A DNA stretch of 64,000 nucleotides from Euborellia annulipes (lineage: Eukaryota > Arthropoda > Insecta > Dermaptera > Anisolabididae), in contig JAKCPI010025617.1 in assembly GCA_023213315.1 (NCBI GenBank), positions 121,312-185,311 of the forward strand. The letters are read 5' to 3'. A program made the position numbers and the translations under genes. Shown here in pieces: positions 33,962 through 45,620 of this stretch. Every line of letters starts with the position of its first letter. The first letter of the stretch is position 1. The notes below the pieces were generated by a model. It worked only from the letters and a program-made list of their open reading frames with translations, ran no database searches and was not told the origin of the DNA.

Positions 33962-34210
33962 CATTATTACGGAAGTTTTTAATTATAGACTACATTTTGT
34001 ATTAATTATTTACCAGTATTAAAAATATAAGTACTCTACAACCTTTCGACTTCTTATTCTGCAGTCGTTTTCAAGTACTGTGCACCTGGTCCAACTCATG
34101 CACAGTCTACTTGAAAACGACTTTAGAATAAAATTTGAAAATTTAAATTAAAAGTAGACTGTGCACGGGTCGGACCAAGTGCACAGTACTTGAAAACGAC
34201 TGCAGATAAT
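33962..34210 (-). mobile_element. Foldback element with hammerhead-like motif, family H, copy 1
   Basis: Arms at 34054-34111 and 34153-34208 are inverted copies (GCAGTCGTTTTCAAGTACTG and its complement). Read on the minus strand, the outer part has CTTGAAAACGACTGCAGAAT, AAGAAGTCGAAAGG: a CGACT..AGTCG stem with CTTGAAAA before it and GAAAG after it. The flank TTTTTAATTATAGACTACAT at 33972 is shared with 42270-42390, so this is a dispersed family. Confidence 0.6.
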
Positions 34211-36869
34211 CGAATAAATTATTCATATCTTTATTTTTCTGTCAATTTTATTTCTTTTGAAGATGTCGGCTTCAAATTATGAAATTTTTTTATCGCCTGA
34301 TGGTGGTCTGTTTCAAAGATAGGCTTATCAAAAGTTTCTATTTTTAATAATTGGCTCTTCTCCAAATAAAAAACTTTTAATCTTGGTATAATATTAATTA
34401 TGAGAAACAAAAATTTTATTTTTATTTTATACAATTTTTTTCCTAAAAAACTTGCTATTAAAATAAATAAAAATAAAAAAAAGCCGGGGATGTCTTATAT
34501 GTTAACGGCCTTAGTACACTTGTTCCTGCCTCTTGTTATTGATCCATGACGCATTAAAAATCATTTAAAAAGTAATTTATAATAAATTTCCTTCCTTAAG
34601 CAATTTATCATAATTTAGCATATAAATAATTAATTTAGATTGGAAAAGAAAAGATTATTTTTTCTCAAAGGCTGGATTAATTAAACAATGTCAGCTGCGC
34701 AAAAGTGCATGTAGGGCCTAAGTTGCGATTCATGTCCGACAGGCAGGAAGGGCAAGGGCCAAGTGTTTAGTTCTCGAGACGGACAAGCAAACGCTTTCCG
34801 ACTTAAGGCTCTCTAAAGGGCCAGCCAGCTTTACCGCAACACCTCCTTGCCCTTCGGTTATTAAATACTGCAAAAGTAAAGAAACTAAGATTCTTAAATA
34901 TAAGATAATTAGAGAGCGGACAAATTTAATAATGAATTAATAAAAAAATCTAAATAAAATCAAAAGGAAATCAATGATTCCAAAAGGTTAAAAAAAAAAG
35001 CAATATGTAAATTTTATCTGTTTTTTGATAAATAATATTATATAAATATTAAATTAGATTTCCATTTTATTTATTCCGTCATCAAAAGTTGCGTATAATA
35101 TATGCAAAGCAATTTTAAATAATCGTCTGCTATTTCAGGAAAGAATTACTTTTATGCATACATTAAAAAAAAAAAATTCAGGGGTTGTAAAATTAAAAAT
35201 TCTATTCTAGTTTTCATTTATTATTTTTTCTTTTTTATTTTACTTACTAACACATCCGCTATAAATTATTTTCTTTATTTAATTAATGAAATTTATTTTA
35301 TATATCATCTCGCGAGTTATTTATGATACTGAAAAGTGGAGAGAGAAAAAAATAGTTTACAAATATTTGGATAATTATAGGGTTTATATTCTGTATAATT
35401 ATACAGTAGAAATATTTATTAAGTTGGAGAATTAATTTTTGAAACCCCCGGTGGGAGTAGAATGGAGTGAGGAGGGAACTTGTACATATAAACATGAGAT
35501 TAACATCAATGTATATGTTTCATTTGCATGCCCTCAAGATGGAAAGTAGAACATCAAATAAATAAATAAAAAGCGACGAGTTCCGATTGAATTTTATATT
35601 GTATATGTTTATAGGGTGCATAAAAAATAAAATAATACTAAACTTGAGGGTGAATAATTAAATATAAAAAGATTAATTAATTATTAGAGAAGGTAGGAAG
35701 TTTTTCAATATAGACCGTTACTGTTTTTTACTTTTTTCATTCGCTGCCTCCATTAAAGAGGTAGTGAAAATATTAAAAACATTTCTAACAAAGAAAACAA
35801 TATTTTTATTCTGAGGTTTCGGTTTTGATTAAATCCCTCCTCAGAAACCTCAGTAAAGCATATAAATAAAGGATCAGCGCTACCTAATTTGAATTTTAAG
35901 AGACCAGAAAATGTATAGGGGGCAGTTAGTATAAACCGAATCTTTATTATTATTATTAAGTTAATAGATTTATTAGTCAAAATGCCCGCCCCCTGGACCC
36001 TCTTTCTCGCCTTCGTGAACACCTGATCTTTTATTCTTATTTGTCGTTGCATTGCAAATGTGCCCTATAATAGAAGTTAACTGCATGAGGTTTCAAATGA
36101 AGGTCACGGGAGATAGCAGCCCTTAGAAGGGTAAAAAGGATTTGAGGTGGTATACCTGAAGAGCTAGCCTTAAATAATAAAGCTGCCAAAGAAAAAGAAT
36201 AGATTTGTGTTTTCATATTGAGAAAATTTGATTATAATTTTTATTAAATTATATGAATATTTAAGATGTGATTGTTTAGACTGGACATGATGGTGCAATC
36301 AGGATTCGAACCAAAGACATTCTCCTAAACGGGAAAATATTTTGAAATTATGATAAAACTAGCTCAGCTAATCTCTAATGTGATAACCCTTTATTTATAC
36401 TAGTTGGATCTTAAAATTTTTTGAATTTTGCTTTTAATATGTCTAGTTTTTCAAAAAATTTTTACTGTTCACCTTTCCCTCCTCTTTTTTTGTTATCCCT
36501 TGTCCTCCTTCCACTTATGTTGCAGAGCTAAAAAGAGTATATATTTCTTGAATTTTATATAATTAAATAATATTAATGGGTTTTTCGTAGGGGAGCTTAT
36601 CTTGTTCCCATCAAGAGAGAGAAAAGATTCAAGTTAGAAAACTACTACTTTGTTAGTAATATTGTTCTTAAAATTATTATTATTTAATATTCACAGGAGA
36701 TTTAATTATAAATAATAAACCTTATTTGGACATTTAAAATGATTAAATCTGGATTTTTTTTTTTTACTTAATAACAATATCAGTGAAATATTTATAGATG
36801 ATAATAAAGGAGTAAGATGTCATTGTTCTAATGATGGGACATCAGATGTAGATAAAATCTACAATTTAA
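34211..36869. other. AT-rich stretch with one unique GC-richer island
   Basis: The block at 34685-34860 (GTCAGCTGCGCAAAAGTGCA, GTAGGGCCTAAGTTGCGATT, CTTTCCGACTTAAGGCTCTC, CCTCCTTGCCCTTCGGTTA) stands out from the background, with no open frame. It may be a conserved regulatory element. A minus-strand frame at 35753-36052 shows no recognised motif. The rest is featureless. Confidence 0.35.
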
Positions 36870-37265
36870 TCTGTTTTCTTACTACTTTGTCTCTTTGGAC
36901 AAAGGTCTGGATAATTTCCAAGTGCCCTGCTGCTGGCTGGCAGTCAGGCAAGTCGGAAGGGCTTTCAAAGGGCTCCGAGTGGGCAATATAGTAATTTGAT
37001 TTATTATATAACAAGGGCCCAATTTTGGGGAGGAGCCTAGAGGTGGGGCGGGGGGGGGGGGTGCAGGTAGGCAGCCATCTGTGGTCGGGACAATTAGAAC
37101 TTACAATGTGGGTGAAACATCTCCGGCAGAAAGAGGAAAAATGGTGACCAGGCTATTGATTGGATCGACATTTCAAAATTATGAACCCTCCTCCCAAAAC
37201 CCACAAAAAAACTATATATTATCCAGCTTGCAGTTCCTCATCCTCTTTTACTCAACTGAAAACAT
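36870..37265. other. Unique higher-GC zone with a G run
   Basis: TGCCCTGCTGCTGGCTGGCA, GGCAAGTCGGAAGGGCTTTC and, after a run of about 13 G at 37050, TGCAGGTAGGCAGCCATCTG. A plus frame of 68 codons starts at 37081 (VGTIRTYNVGETSPAERGK) without recognised homology. Possibly a conserved non-coding element or exon. Confidence 0.3.
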
Positions 37266-37299
37266 CGATATCTCTATTATGCATTAATGAATACCAAAG

Positions 37300-37318
37300 A
37301 GAGAGAGAGAGAGAGAGA
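37300..37318 (+). repeat. GA microsatellite
   Basis: About nine GA units followed by a poly(A) run. Confidence 0.9.
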
Positions 37319-37329
37319 AAAAAAAAAAT

Positions 37330-38757
37330 GAAAATATAAAATAAATTGAGATATTTATCCTTCAAAGAATTTGATCCGAATTTTAAATCCAGTTTAAAAT
37401 GACAATACAGGTGATAACAAACAATAGATCATTTAGATATGCAAATGTTACCAGGTCGATTTAAATTCCAAACCAATCAAGAGCGATGATGGATCTATTA
37501 AAGAGTTAACGCCAGACTTGTGATCTTTAAATAATGAATAAAATCTCAATTTAAGGGGTTGCATTTATTTTTTTATTTTATTTATTTTTTACCTTTAAAT
37601 TTCAAGACATCAATTTGATAGGTTATTAATTAAATAGCTTTTAATTAAAATTTAAAGTATTGGCCGTAATAAATTTTAGTGTTTTTAAGACACCTGGATT
37701 AAGTGACAATAAATAATAATTAGTTTTCGAGAGACCTATTCATTTGAAATTCCTCGATTCGAACTTAATGAGTCAAAAGGTTATTAAACATATTTTGTGA
37801 GTATATTTATTAGTTTGCTGATGGTTTAAGAGATTTCTGCCTCCCCGGAAGTTAAACTTGGAAACTCCAGATAATCGAGGCTTTTATTGAATATTACTAA
37901 ATGATTCAAATTTGAAAATTATATAACTAGAAATAATTGTCGTTTGACATGGTTGATAAAGTCAGCGCCTTTCTGATTTAATAAGTGAAAAAGATTTTGG
38001 TGGCTAGTTTTATGAGATTTTAATAAGTAGGGAAATATGAGTTTATGGTGGATAAATATACGCTTAATTTAGTGCCCCGCTTAGGCTAGAGATCTTGGGT
38101 TCAACTACTCGGATTTTAAAGCCGCTTCCACTTCTCAGCTTCCCTATATTTAGCATTTTTTTTATTTATTGCGTCTTAGCTCGTGGATATCATCAATGTA
38201 TTTACAAGCCTTAGTCTTGAGTTATTAATAATATTAACTTAATCCTTTCGTTTGATATTTTAGTTAAGAAGTTAACCTCAGAAAACTACAGAATATTTTG
38301 CCATTTATTATATACCTTCTGTTTCTTAATCTACTTTATCAGATAATAATTCTTTCTGATAATCTTGTTAGAATGATGAAGAGTAAATAAAATAAAAAAT
38401 AATAAATGCGATATTTCTTAAATAATCTGCATCTCTCTGGGGACATAAATAACCTGACCGTCGACAACCTAATGATAGCCTTTCATTTTTAGTAAAATAT
38501 CATCCAGATTAGCGCCAGATTATTATGACGTCTATTTATCATTTGTCGTTAAAAAAAAAAAAAAAAAATACAATAGACCCTCGACTTTGGTACAATATTT
38601 AATTCTGTCATTTTGGGGCTATTTTAAGACGCTTTAATTTACTTGACAAACTTCTCTCTCTATTACTTTTTTAATAATAAAAAACAAACAGTTTTGTATT
38701 TTTTTAAACGACAAAAAAAGAAAACTTGTTATAAAAAATAGGGGAAGCAATGGGTTT
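37330..38757. other. AT-rich stretch with a pogo-like terminus
   Basis: CAATAGACCCTCGACTTTGG at 38571, after TA, then TACAATATTTAATTCTGTC, looks like a pogo-type end without a partner. A poly(A) run precedes it (38551-38568). No gene seen. Confidence 0.4.
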
Positions 38758-38779
38758 ACACACACACACACACACACAG
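38758..38779 (+). repeat. CA microsatellite
   Basis: About ten CA units. Confidence 0.9.
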
Positions 38780-38860
38780 ACATAATTCCAAAACTGTTTT
38801 TTTTTTTTGTTTTTTTTTTTGTGACTCAGGGAGTTCTAAAACGTGGAGAATCATCAAACA

Positions 38861-39097
38861 GTGATATGGAATCATCCTCAGTACAATCAACAGATGTTTT
38901 GAAAATCGTTACTTTGCCCATCCAATATGACAAAATAGCTAAGCATTCCATGAATGCAATTTTTATAATGCTTATTATTATTAATGGATTATAAAAATTG
39001 CATTTATGGATTGGTCAGCTATTTTGTCATATTGGATGGGAGAAAGTAACGATTTGCAAAACATCAGTTGATTGTACTGAAGATGATTCCATATCAC
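38861..39097. mobile_element. Large foldback element with a hammerhead-like outer end
   Basis: The arms (38861-38969 and 38989-39097, about 109 bp) are near-perfect reverse complements around a spacer of about 19 bp. Shared words include GATATGGAATCATC and CCAATATGACAAAATAGCT. At the right end (39077-39113, +) CTGAAGATGATTCCATATCA, CTGAGATCGAAACAT gives a CTGAAGA box and a GAAAC box with a GAT..ATC stem. The left arm carries the mirrored half. Non-coding. Confidence 0.7.
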
Positions 39098-39113
39098 TGA
39101 GATCGAAACATAT

Positions 39114-39859
39114 TTAGGCTACAAATAAACGGATAATACGCAGAATTATTTATTTTTTGGACGGCTGCCTTATAATTAAATTGATCATCCTTACGGCCAT
39201 CTACAAACAAGTCGAATTTTTTGACGATTACAATACTTTCTTTTTATATACTATACGAGAAAGTAAAAATAAAAATTACAAATTTCCACTTTTGGTATAT
39301 TATTAAGAAAATTTAATTAAAAAATAATTTAATTGAGAATTTTTTCTATTTTAAAAGGAAATTTCCAAGACGGAAATACTTTAAATAATTTTCAACTATA
39401 AGAGTACTTAATCGAAATTTATTTTACCTTTTATTTTAGGGCTGTTTTCGGTTTGTGGACGGCAAAAGCCTCCAGCTGAATTGATTATTGCATTACTACA
39501 CGCAACAAATTTTAGGAGAGTTCATTTTATTAATTTTATAATGAACTTTTAAACAGTATTCAGGTTTTCAATTATCAACAATTTAAAAAATTTCATCACT
39601 TAGCGGTTCTGAAACCGCAGAGTATTTCCACTTGTCCACTTTTAACGCCCAAAGGCTGTTGAGTAGATTAAATTTTTTTTAATGACCTTCGATTTTTTTT
39701 TCTATAATAAAGAAATATGATACGACAATTGTATTTTTAATTTTTTTATCAAGCTATATCTCTTTCAATCAAAATTCCGTTCAACTTTTATTTCATCATA
39801 AATATTCATAAGAGATATTTTTTTTTTGATTGATCAGAAAAAAAGGCCCTATTTAAATA
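39114..39859. other. AT-rich stretch with a hairpin-2 remnant
   Basis: At 39217-39268, GAATTTTTTGACGATTACAA, TACTTTCTTTTTATATACTA, TACGAGAAAGTAAAAAT is a degenerate end of the hairpin-ended repeat. No gene seen. Confidence 0.45.
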
Positions 39860-40130
39860 AGGCAAGGTTGAGGTTGTTGTTTATAGTTCTATTAAATGGA
39901 GTTGGCTGGTCCCGATTTGAATGGATGAATGCATGCAGTGCTGTCTTGCACGCCAATAAGGGGACGGACAATGTTCTGACAGACAGACAGAAGTCTCTAA
40001 CGAGGAGAGGAGATGCACCGTTGTGTAGATAACGAGGTTTGCAAGTTGTTGCAAGGGATGATGCCCTTGGACAAAGGAACACCCTCTCTCTATGGTCCAG
40101 AAACTCAAAACAAGACATTATTTACTTCCC
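39860..40130. other. Unique higher-complexity island
   Basis: Short frames on both strands (for example plus 39826-40032, minus 39849-40118) overlap in a block of balanced composition: GGAGTTGGCTGGTCCCGATT, GCATGCAGTGCTGTCTTGCA, GATGATGCCCTTGGACAAAG. None is recognised. A conserved regulatory element or non-coding exon is as likely as a coding exon. Confidence 0.3.
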
Positions 40131-41060
40131 TCTGAGAAAGGAAGGATACATTTAATCCCAAACTCTTCACTTTATTTTTTCTTTAACTCCTATATATTTA
40201 TTCAATAAAAATAAAAATGAGTAAGTTATAGCAAGATAAAAAAAAAAATTCTTAAACGTTTTAAATTCAAAATGCGAGTAAGTTACCAAAATAAGTATAT
40301 TTTTTTTATCGAAGAAAAATGTATTTCCGTTGGTTAAAAGGGGAAAAAATATTTTGAGATATTTAAGGAAGGAACTATGGGAGAAGATATTGACTTAGAA
40401 AAAAAAATAAAATCAAATATAGGCTACTGATTTATTCCTTTATCGTTTCAATTTTTTAATCGAATCTTTTTTCTAATAGATAAGCTAGAAAATATCTTTA
40501 TTTCCTGGTGGTTGAATTTTTTTAACGTAGCCCTTCTAATCCGTAGAGTCATTTCATTCTCAATTTTGGCCAAAAGATATTTAAGTTAATTAATTTTTTT
40601 ACAATTTATATAATTATATATCCTTAGGTATATTTTGAAATATTTTATTTAAAATAATATAAATTTTTTTAAAAATCAGAGCCCTTGGGGGGGGGGGGGG
40701 GAAGGACAAATGCTCGCCCAGAATAAAAACTCAATGCAATCTACCGTTAGTTACCCCTGGTGCATCGTGCACAGTTACACGCACCATATCCTATACTCGC
40801 CAGTCTCTAGGCTCTAATGCAAATTCCCGTTGCTTAAAATGAGATTCAAAGACTCTTCAACTCTCTAAAAAAAATTCTAGTCGATCCGAACGACTTTCTT
40901 CACCCTTCGACTTGAATAAAGTCTTGTTTTGAATCTTAACTTTTTAAAATCTCTTTTCTTACTAATTTACACGTGATAGCACGGGATTTAGAAAAATACT
41001 TTTTTTAGCTTAATAAGCAAAATAAGCCAGAAAAAGAATAAAGTCTAACCATTTGGAAAA
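40131..41060. other. AT-rich stretch with one unique patch
   Basis: A G run at about 40687-40701 precedes a higher-complexity patch at 40735-40930 (GGTGCATCGTGCACAGTTAC, GCCAGTCTCTAGGCTCTAAT) without a usable frame. Function unknown. Confidence 0.35.
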
Positions 41061-41218
41061 GTTACCCTTGACCTAAATGTAGACTATTAGCTTCTGATAC
41101 CAAAGATCGTAGGTTCGCATCCCGTCCCAGGCGAAAAAAAGTTAATTTCAATTGAATTGGATACCAATCAATTGAAATAAATAGAGTTTAAATGGCCTCC
41201 GAAAAAGAAAAAAAAATT
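41061..41218 (+). mobile_element. SINE family 2, copy 1
   Basis: ATTAGCTTCTGATACCAAAG, then the B-box side GTAGGTTCGCATCCCGTCCC, body AATTGGATACCAATCAATTG and tail TGGCCTCCGAAAAAG, in the order of the 43741 copy. The A-box region is decayed. Confidence 0.7.
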
Positions 41219-42238
41219 TGAAAAGTTTAATTATAGTTTAGAAATCAAATTTACAAAGAGATTAAGACAATTATAACATAAATAAATTGTTCAGATGACA
41301 ATGGAATAATTTTAGACAATATAAATCTTTTAAGTAGCCCTATATTTTTTTCTACTTTTAATAAATTTAAGATTGCAAATTTGTTTTATTTATACATCTA
41401 ATCAACGGCGTTTTGCTTCTGAATGCCTTATTTTAATTCTAACTCCAGGTGCGGCTGGTAGACGAGTCGAGTTTCTCACGCAAGCCTAATGACGTTCCTT
41501 AACTGGCAGTTTGCAGTTTACTAACAAGCAAGCATCTCCCCCGGACACTATATTGTAATTCAACTTGATTTATTTAGACATTCTTCTCATTTTAATGATG
41601 TCACAACTGAAACGGTTATTTTATTTTTTTGTAAAGCCTATTGGCTGGGAAAATAAAATAATTAAAATTCGAGTTATATCTTCATTGTTCGAGTGGTGAG
41701 AGGATGAGGGGGTGGCATTTTTATTTTTTAAAGTGTCAAAGGGTTTATTTAAAGAGTCCATTATAATTTTTCATTTTATTTTCTAATCGAGGATGATGTT
41801 TTGAAAACATCATAAACACCCATCATAATTTATGGCTTGTTTTGTAATTAGAAAAAAAAAAGTTTTAAATAAATTTCAAAAATTTATTCTCTTGTCATAT
41901 CTAGTATTTATAATAAAAGATATAGGATGTGGCTAAAATAGGACCATTCAAATTGATCTGTTAGTGAAAATTAAATTTGAACAATACAAAAAATTTACAT
42001 TAATTAAAAAGACCAAATGCAAATGCAATTTTTCCATTATCTTTGTTTTTTTTTCCTGGATCTTATCAGATCTAGAGATCTTCGCCTCTTGTTCTAAAGG
42101 TCAATGGTTCGCTTTTCGCTTTTTAATACGAGCTAATTATTTCCAATAAAGCTTTCTTAAGCTAAGAAATCTTTTACCATTTACTCCCTCTTCTCGTAAC
42201 TAAAGGTGCAAAGTGTTTATTAAAGCTTTTGGGGTTTG
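41219..42238. other. AT-rich stretch with a unique patch
   Basis: At 41400-41560 the composition is balanced (CTCCAGGTGCGGCTGGTAGA, CGAGTCGAGTTTCTCACGC, CTTAACTGGCAGTTTGCAGT); no frame is recognised. At about 42060-42115, TCTTGTTCTAAAGGTCAATG and GTTCGC may be a decayed SINE family 2 head. No gene. Confidence 0.35.
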
Positions 42239-42264
42239 TATTATTATTATTATTATTATTATTA
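42239..42264 (+). repeat. TTA microsatellite
   Basis: About eight and a half TTA units. Confidence 0.9.
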
Positions 42265-42400
42265 TGGGAGTTTTTAATTATAGACCACATTTTGTATTAA
42301 TTATTTATTAAAAATATAAATATTGTACAACGTTTCGACTGCTTATTCTGCAGCCGTTATCAAGTACTGTGCACTTGCTCCGACTCAATTAAGTCACTTG
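42265..42400 (-). mobile_element. Family H hammerhead-like locus, copy 2 (half element)
   Basis: The segment shares GGAGTTTTTAATTATAGACC, ACATTTTGTATTAATTATTT and ACGTTTCGACTGC with 33962-34210. On the minus strand the core reads TTGATAACGGCTGCAGAATA, AGCAGTCGAAACG: a strong GGCTGC..GCAGTC stem followed by GAAACG. The second inverted arm is missing, so the foldback is lost. Confidence 0.6.
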
Positions 42401-43150
42401 AGCATACTTTATCCGACTCACTTGCTGCGGGCGTGTGGATCCCTCGATCATTTTTAATCATTTTTATTCGGAAATATTTTAAATTGTTGATATTACGTAA
42501 AAAATTTGAAATTGAAATTTTTAACCAATCAATTTAAAAAGACTTTAGTAAATTTTAATATAAATTCAAAAGATGTTTTTCTTTTTTTTTTCATTAAGTT
42601 CTAATGCTCAGAATGTCGATTTATTTATAGAGGAAGAATTTCTTCCTCGGATTCAAAGAGAAAACGCAGTTTATCAAGGGGTTAGACATTTTGGGTTAAA
42701 ATAAATCTCTTCCACAAAGCCCGGATAATAATTATATATATAAAGAAAGAGGGAGAGGTGGATAAGGCGTCCGTCAAATAATCCATCTACCAATGATCCA
42801 GGTGATGTAACTTTTACAGGATAATCAATATTGATCTTCCTTTCTTTTGTTCTTTTCACTTTAAATCCTTTTAAATTAAACTTTCTTGATATTCCAGTTT
42901 TCTTCTTATTCCTCTTTTTTTTCCTTTTCTCTCTTTTAGTTAATTCTGAATGAAATTCCAAAAGCAATTCGTTAAAGATTAAAGAACATTTCTTGAATGA
43001 ATACTGAGATTCGTATTAGCACAAGTTTTTTTTTTTTTTTTAATTTTCATTTAATAAATAAATACTAGAGTAATTAATTACAGCAAACCACAATTTAATT
43101 AATTGAAAGTTGGCGTAAAATAAAAATTCGTTAAACGAAAAATAACATAA
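42401..43150. other. AT-rich stretch, nothing recognised
   Basis: A minus frame at 42674-42967 is lysine-rich from A-rich DNA and not credible as a gene. Confidence 0.45.
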
Positions 43151-43158
43151 TGGTGAAT

Positions 43159-43412
43159 CAAAAGCGGATACAAGCGGGGAAGGGGGTAAAGGGGGTAATC
43201 CCCCTCCTAGATTTGAGAAAAATATTTTCTGGGTAATTAAAATATAAAATTTTAAAAATTAAAACTTAAAAACTTGATTTGTAAATATATTCCGTTAAAT
43301 AAGTACAGATTGCAACTTTTAATTACGAAAAGTAAGAGAAAGTTGTATGTTGTGCCACCAGTCACACCAAATTACCTCCCCACCCCGAAAAACTCCTCTG
43401 GATCCGCCCTTG
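43159..43412. mobile_element. hAT MITE, family G, copy 2 (perfect 8-bp duplication)
   Basis: Ends CAAAAGCGGATACAAGCGG and CTCTGGATCCGCCCTTG match the 27831 copy, and both flanks are TGGTGAAT (43151-43158, 43413-43420). Two copies with different perfect 8-bp duplications establish the element boundaries. Near the right end AGAGAAAGTTGTATGTTGTG and CCAGTCACACCAAATTA again match one arm of hairpin 1. Confidence 0.85.
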
Positions 43413-43624
43413 TGGTGAATACATATAAATACTATTCGCTTGCTCCTCCTGGTCAAAGGAAAAAGTCTCCGAGTTCCCATAGTTTAGACGTCTATGCTTA
43501 AAATAATTTGTACTTATACATGTATTTAGTTGTCGATTGAAAATTTCGGAGGGAAAAAATTGTATGGTTGGTTTGTTTTGAATTTTAAAAAGTAAAAACA
43601 GTGATAAGCTCAAAAAAATATTCA

Positions 43625-43670
43625 GTCACTGATGAAGTCATAATTTTTGATACCGAAACATCCGAGAGTT
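43625..43670 (+). ncRNA. Hammerhead-ribozyme-like motif (canonical conserved boxes)
   Basis: CTGATGA at 43629, a variable AT-rich segment that can form only an imperfect stem, then CCGAAACATCC. Both conserved hammerhead boxes, CTGATGA and GAAA, are intact. Stem II is weak by eye (about 5 of 8 pairs), and the cleavage-site stem was not identified. Most likely a decayed hammerhead from a retroelement terminus. Confidence 0.4.
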
Positions 43671-43740
43671 AACAATAAACCGCCTGTTTATATTGATAAA
43701 TTATGTTGATTCGGTCTTTTTTTAATTTATTTTTTTCAAT

Positions 43741-43903
43741 TGCTCAGAGGTAGAAGAGCATTAGCTTCTGGTGCCAAAGGTCAAGGGTTCGCATCCCGTC
43801 CCAGGCAAAAAACTTATTGAACTGGATACCAATCAAGTGAAATATATAAATATAGGGAAATGGCCTCATATGCCGGAAATGATCTTAATAAAGAAAAAAA
43901 AAT
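43741..43903 (+). mobile_element. SINE family 2, full tRNA-headed copy
   Basis: Head: GCTCAGAGGTAGAAGAGCAT (A-box region) and CAAGGGTTCGCATCCCGTCC (B-box) at tRNA spacing. Body: GAACTGGATACCAATCAAGT, ATAGGGAAATGGCCTCATAT, GCCGGAAATGATCTTAATAA, ending in A-rich tail. Family 1 has a different head but a similar 'ggataccaa' and 'ggcc' layout, so the two may be distantly related. Confidence 0.8.
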
Positions 43904-45240
43904 TTAATCCAAAAAACATTCTAAATTTATTACAAATGTGTTATGAACTGCATATTTTTTATAAAGATGGTTACTTTTTTTATTATGAATTAGTATAAAT
44001 CATTAAATTTACATTTTTTTAAATTTAAATATTAAAATCTAAATTAGTCCATTTGGAATTAATTAAAGTTTTAGTAATTTTAAGGATGACGGTCGGTTTT
44101 ATTACATGGTGACACTGTTTAGGGGTTTGACCCCTGCCTGTTTGTGACAGTACAAGGGTCAAAGTGAATACAAAACCGCCTCTTTTCTCCCTCTAATGGT
44201 GGTCTGAATTTCTATAATATAAAAAAAATTCACTTCCCCAAAACTTTAAAATAAAAACAATTTAAAAGAATAAACCATATTTGCATTTTGAACTAAGTTA
44301 GATCATAAAATTTCCTTAATTATGCCAAGACTATTATTGCAAAAAAAAGTTGTTTTAAAGTCGGACGATTATAAAAGTTAACGAAATAAAAAAAAAAGAA
44401 GAAAATGAGATATTCAGTATATGGTATTTATATACAGAGCGTCCATTAATAAACGCCCCCCCCCCCCTCTCTTTGTTTAATCTCTGTTTGGTAAACTGCA
44501 TTGAAACTTTGAAATTATATCTATTTTTTTCCAAGTTTCCTTTAGAAATTATTTATATTCTTCTTCCTTTAATAATTATTATTTGTAATTGATATAAAAA
44601 AATTTTTTATAAGAGTTTCTGGCAAAATTCCAAAGTTAATGCCTGAACTTTTCTTAAATTAATGATAATGTTGATCTTCCTTTAGGCATCTTCTTCTTCC
44701 CCCAACTCTTTCCTCTTCTTTATCCATTGTCTCTAGTATATATTATTCGAATTCATCGAATGGTCGTAATTTCCCCAAAAGACTTAAAAGTTGGAATTGG
44801 CGTCCAAGAAAAATTCTTAATTTAAGTTAAAGAGTTCATTTAATTAATAACTTCATTAATTGGCCCGGGTATTAATCTTAAGAAAAGAATATGTTTTAAA
44901 AAGTTGATATCAGTACGAGACCATACCTTTTAAGGTGAAAATTTATTTAAACAATAAAAAAGTTGAAAGATGACTAATTTATTTTTGTTTTTTATTTGAT
45001 TGATGAATTATAGTATAGTATTATTATAGTTATTATGTATAGTCATTAAAATAAATGATAAAAATTATTTAATTTTTTTTTTTTTATTCATTAGGTTGGG
45101 ATATAAAAATTATTTGAAACAACGGGAACACTTTAATTAATGAGATGAAATTTAATTAATTCTTTTTAAGGAATTAAAAATAAATTTATGCATTTAAATT
45201 ATTAGTTCCGGGTTGACCGAGCTGGAGCTCGTTTTTTTTT
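43904..45240. other. AT-rich stretch, no gene seen
   Basis: A C run occurs at about 44457-44468. No repeat family or credible frame. Confidence 0.5.
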
Positions 45241-45300
45241 TTTTTAGAGAAAATTGAAAAAAACTAAAAAAGTACATCAGTAAAGTACTAGTACTCGAAG
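45241..45300 (+). mobile_element. Body fragment of the hairpin-ended repeat
   Basis: AAAAAGTACATCAGTAAAGT followed by ACTAGTACTCG is the central palindromic word of the repeat, isolated from both hairpins. A second isolated fragment lies at 46667-46705. Confidence 0.55.
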
Positions 45301-45620
45301 TTTTTTTAAAGACGAGTAGGGATGTGGTATCGAAAAAAAAGTATCGATATTTGTATAATATCGTATCGAAAGGTATCAGAAGAAAAATATCGATACCAAT
45401 TAGTATCGAGTATTTCTTAACATTTAACAGTAAAATCAAGAGGTGCAGTATAAAATATAAATTCTTTCCATTTGATATTAATTTTATATTTTATAAATTA
45501 AGAAAAAAAAAGAATCAATAGAAGGATTGATTCTATATTTATTCTATATTTCATGAAAATAATTTAAAATACAAATAAGATAAAAAAAATTAAAGATGAG
45601 ATCACTTCTTTTTGTCGCAG

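Noticed and set aside
36283..36330. tRNA-like B-box on the minus strand (GGTTCGAATCC)
   Set aside because: No A-box at the right spacing, no cloverleaf, and no SINE body beside it.
41585..41620. AATGATGTCACAACTGAAACG as a hammerhead-like motif
   Set aside because: No stem can form between the boxes and no inverted flanks exist.
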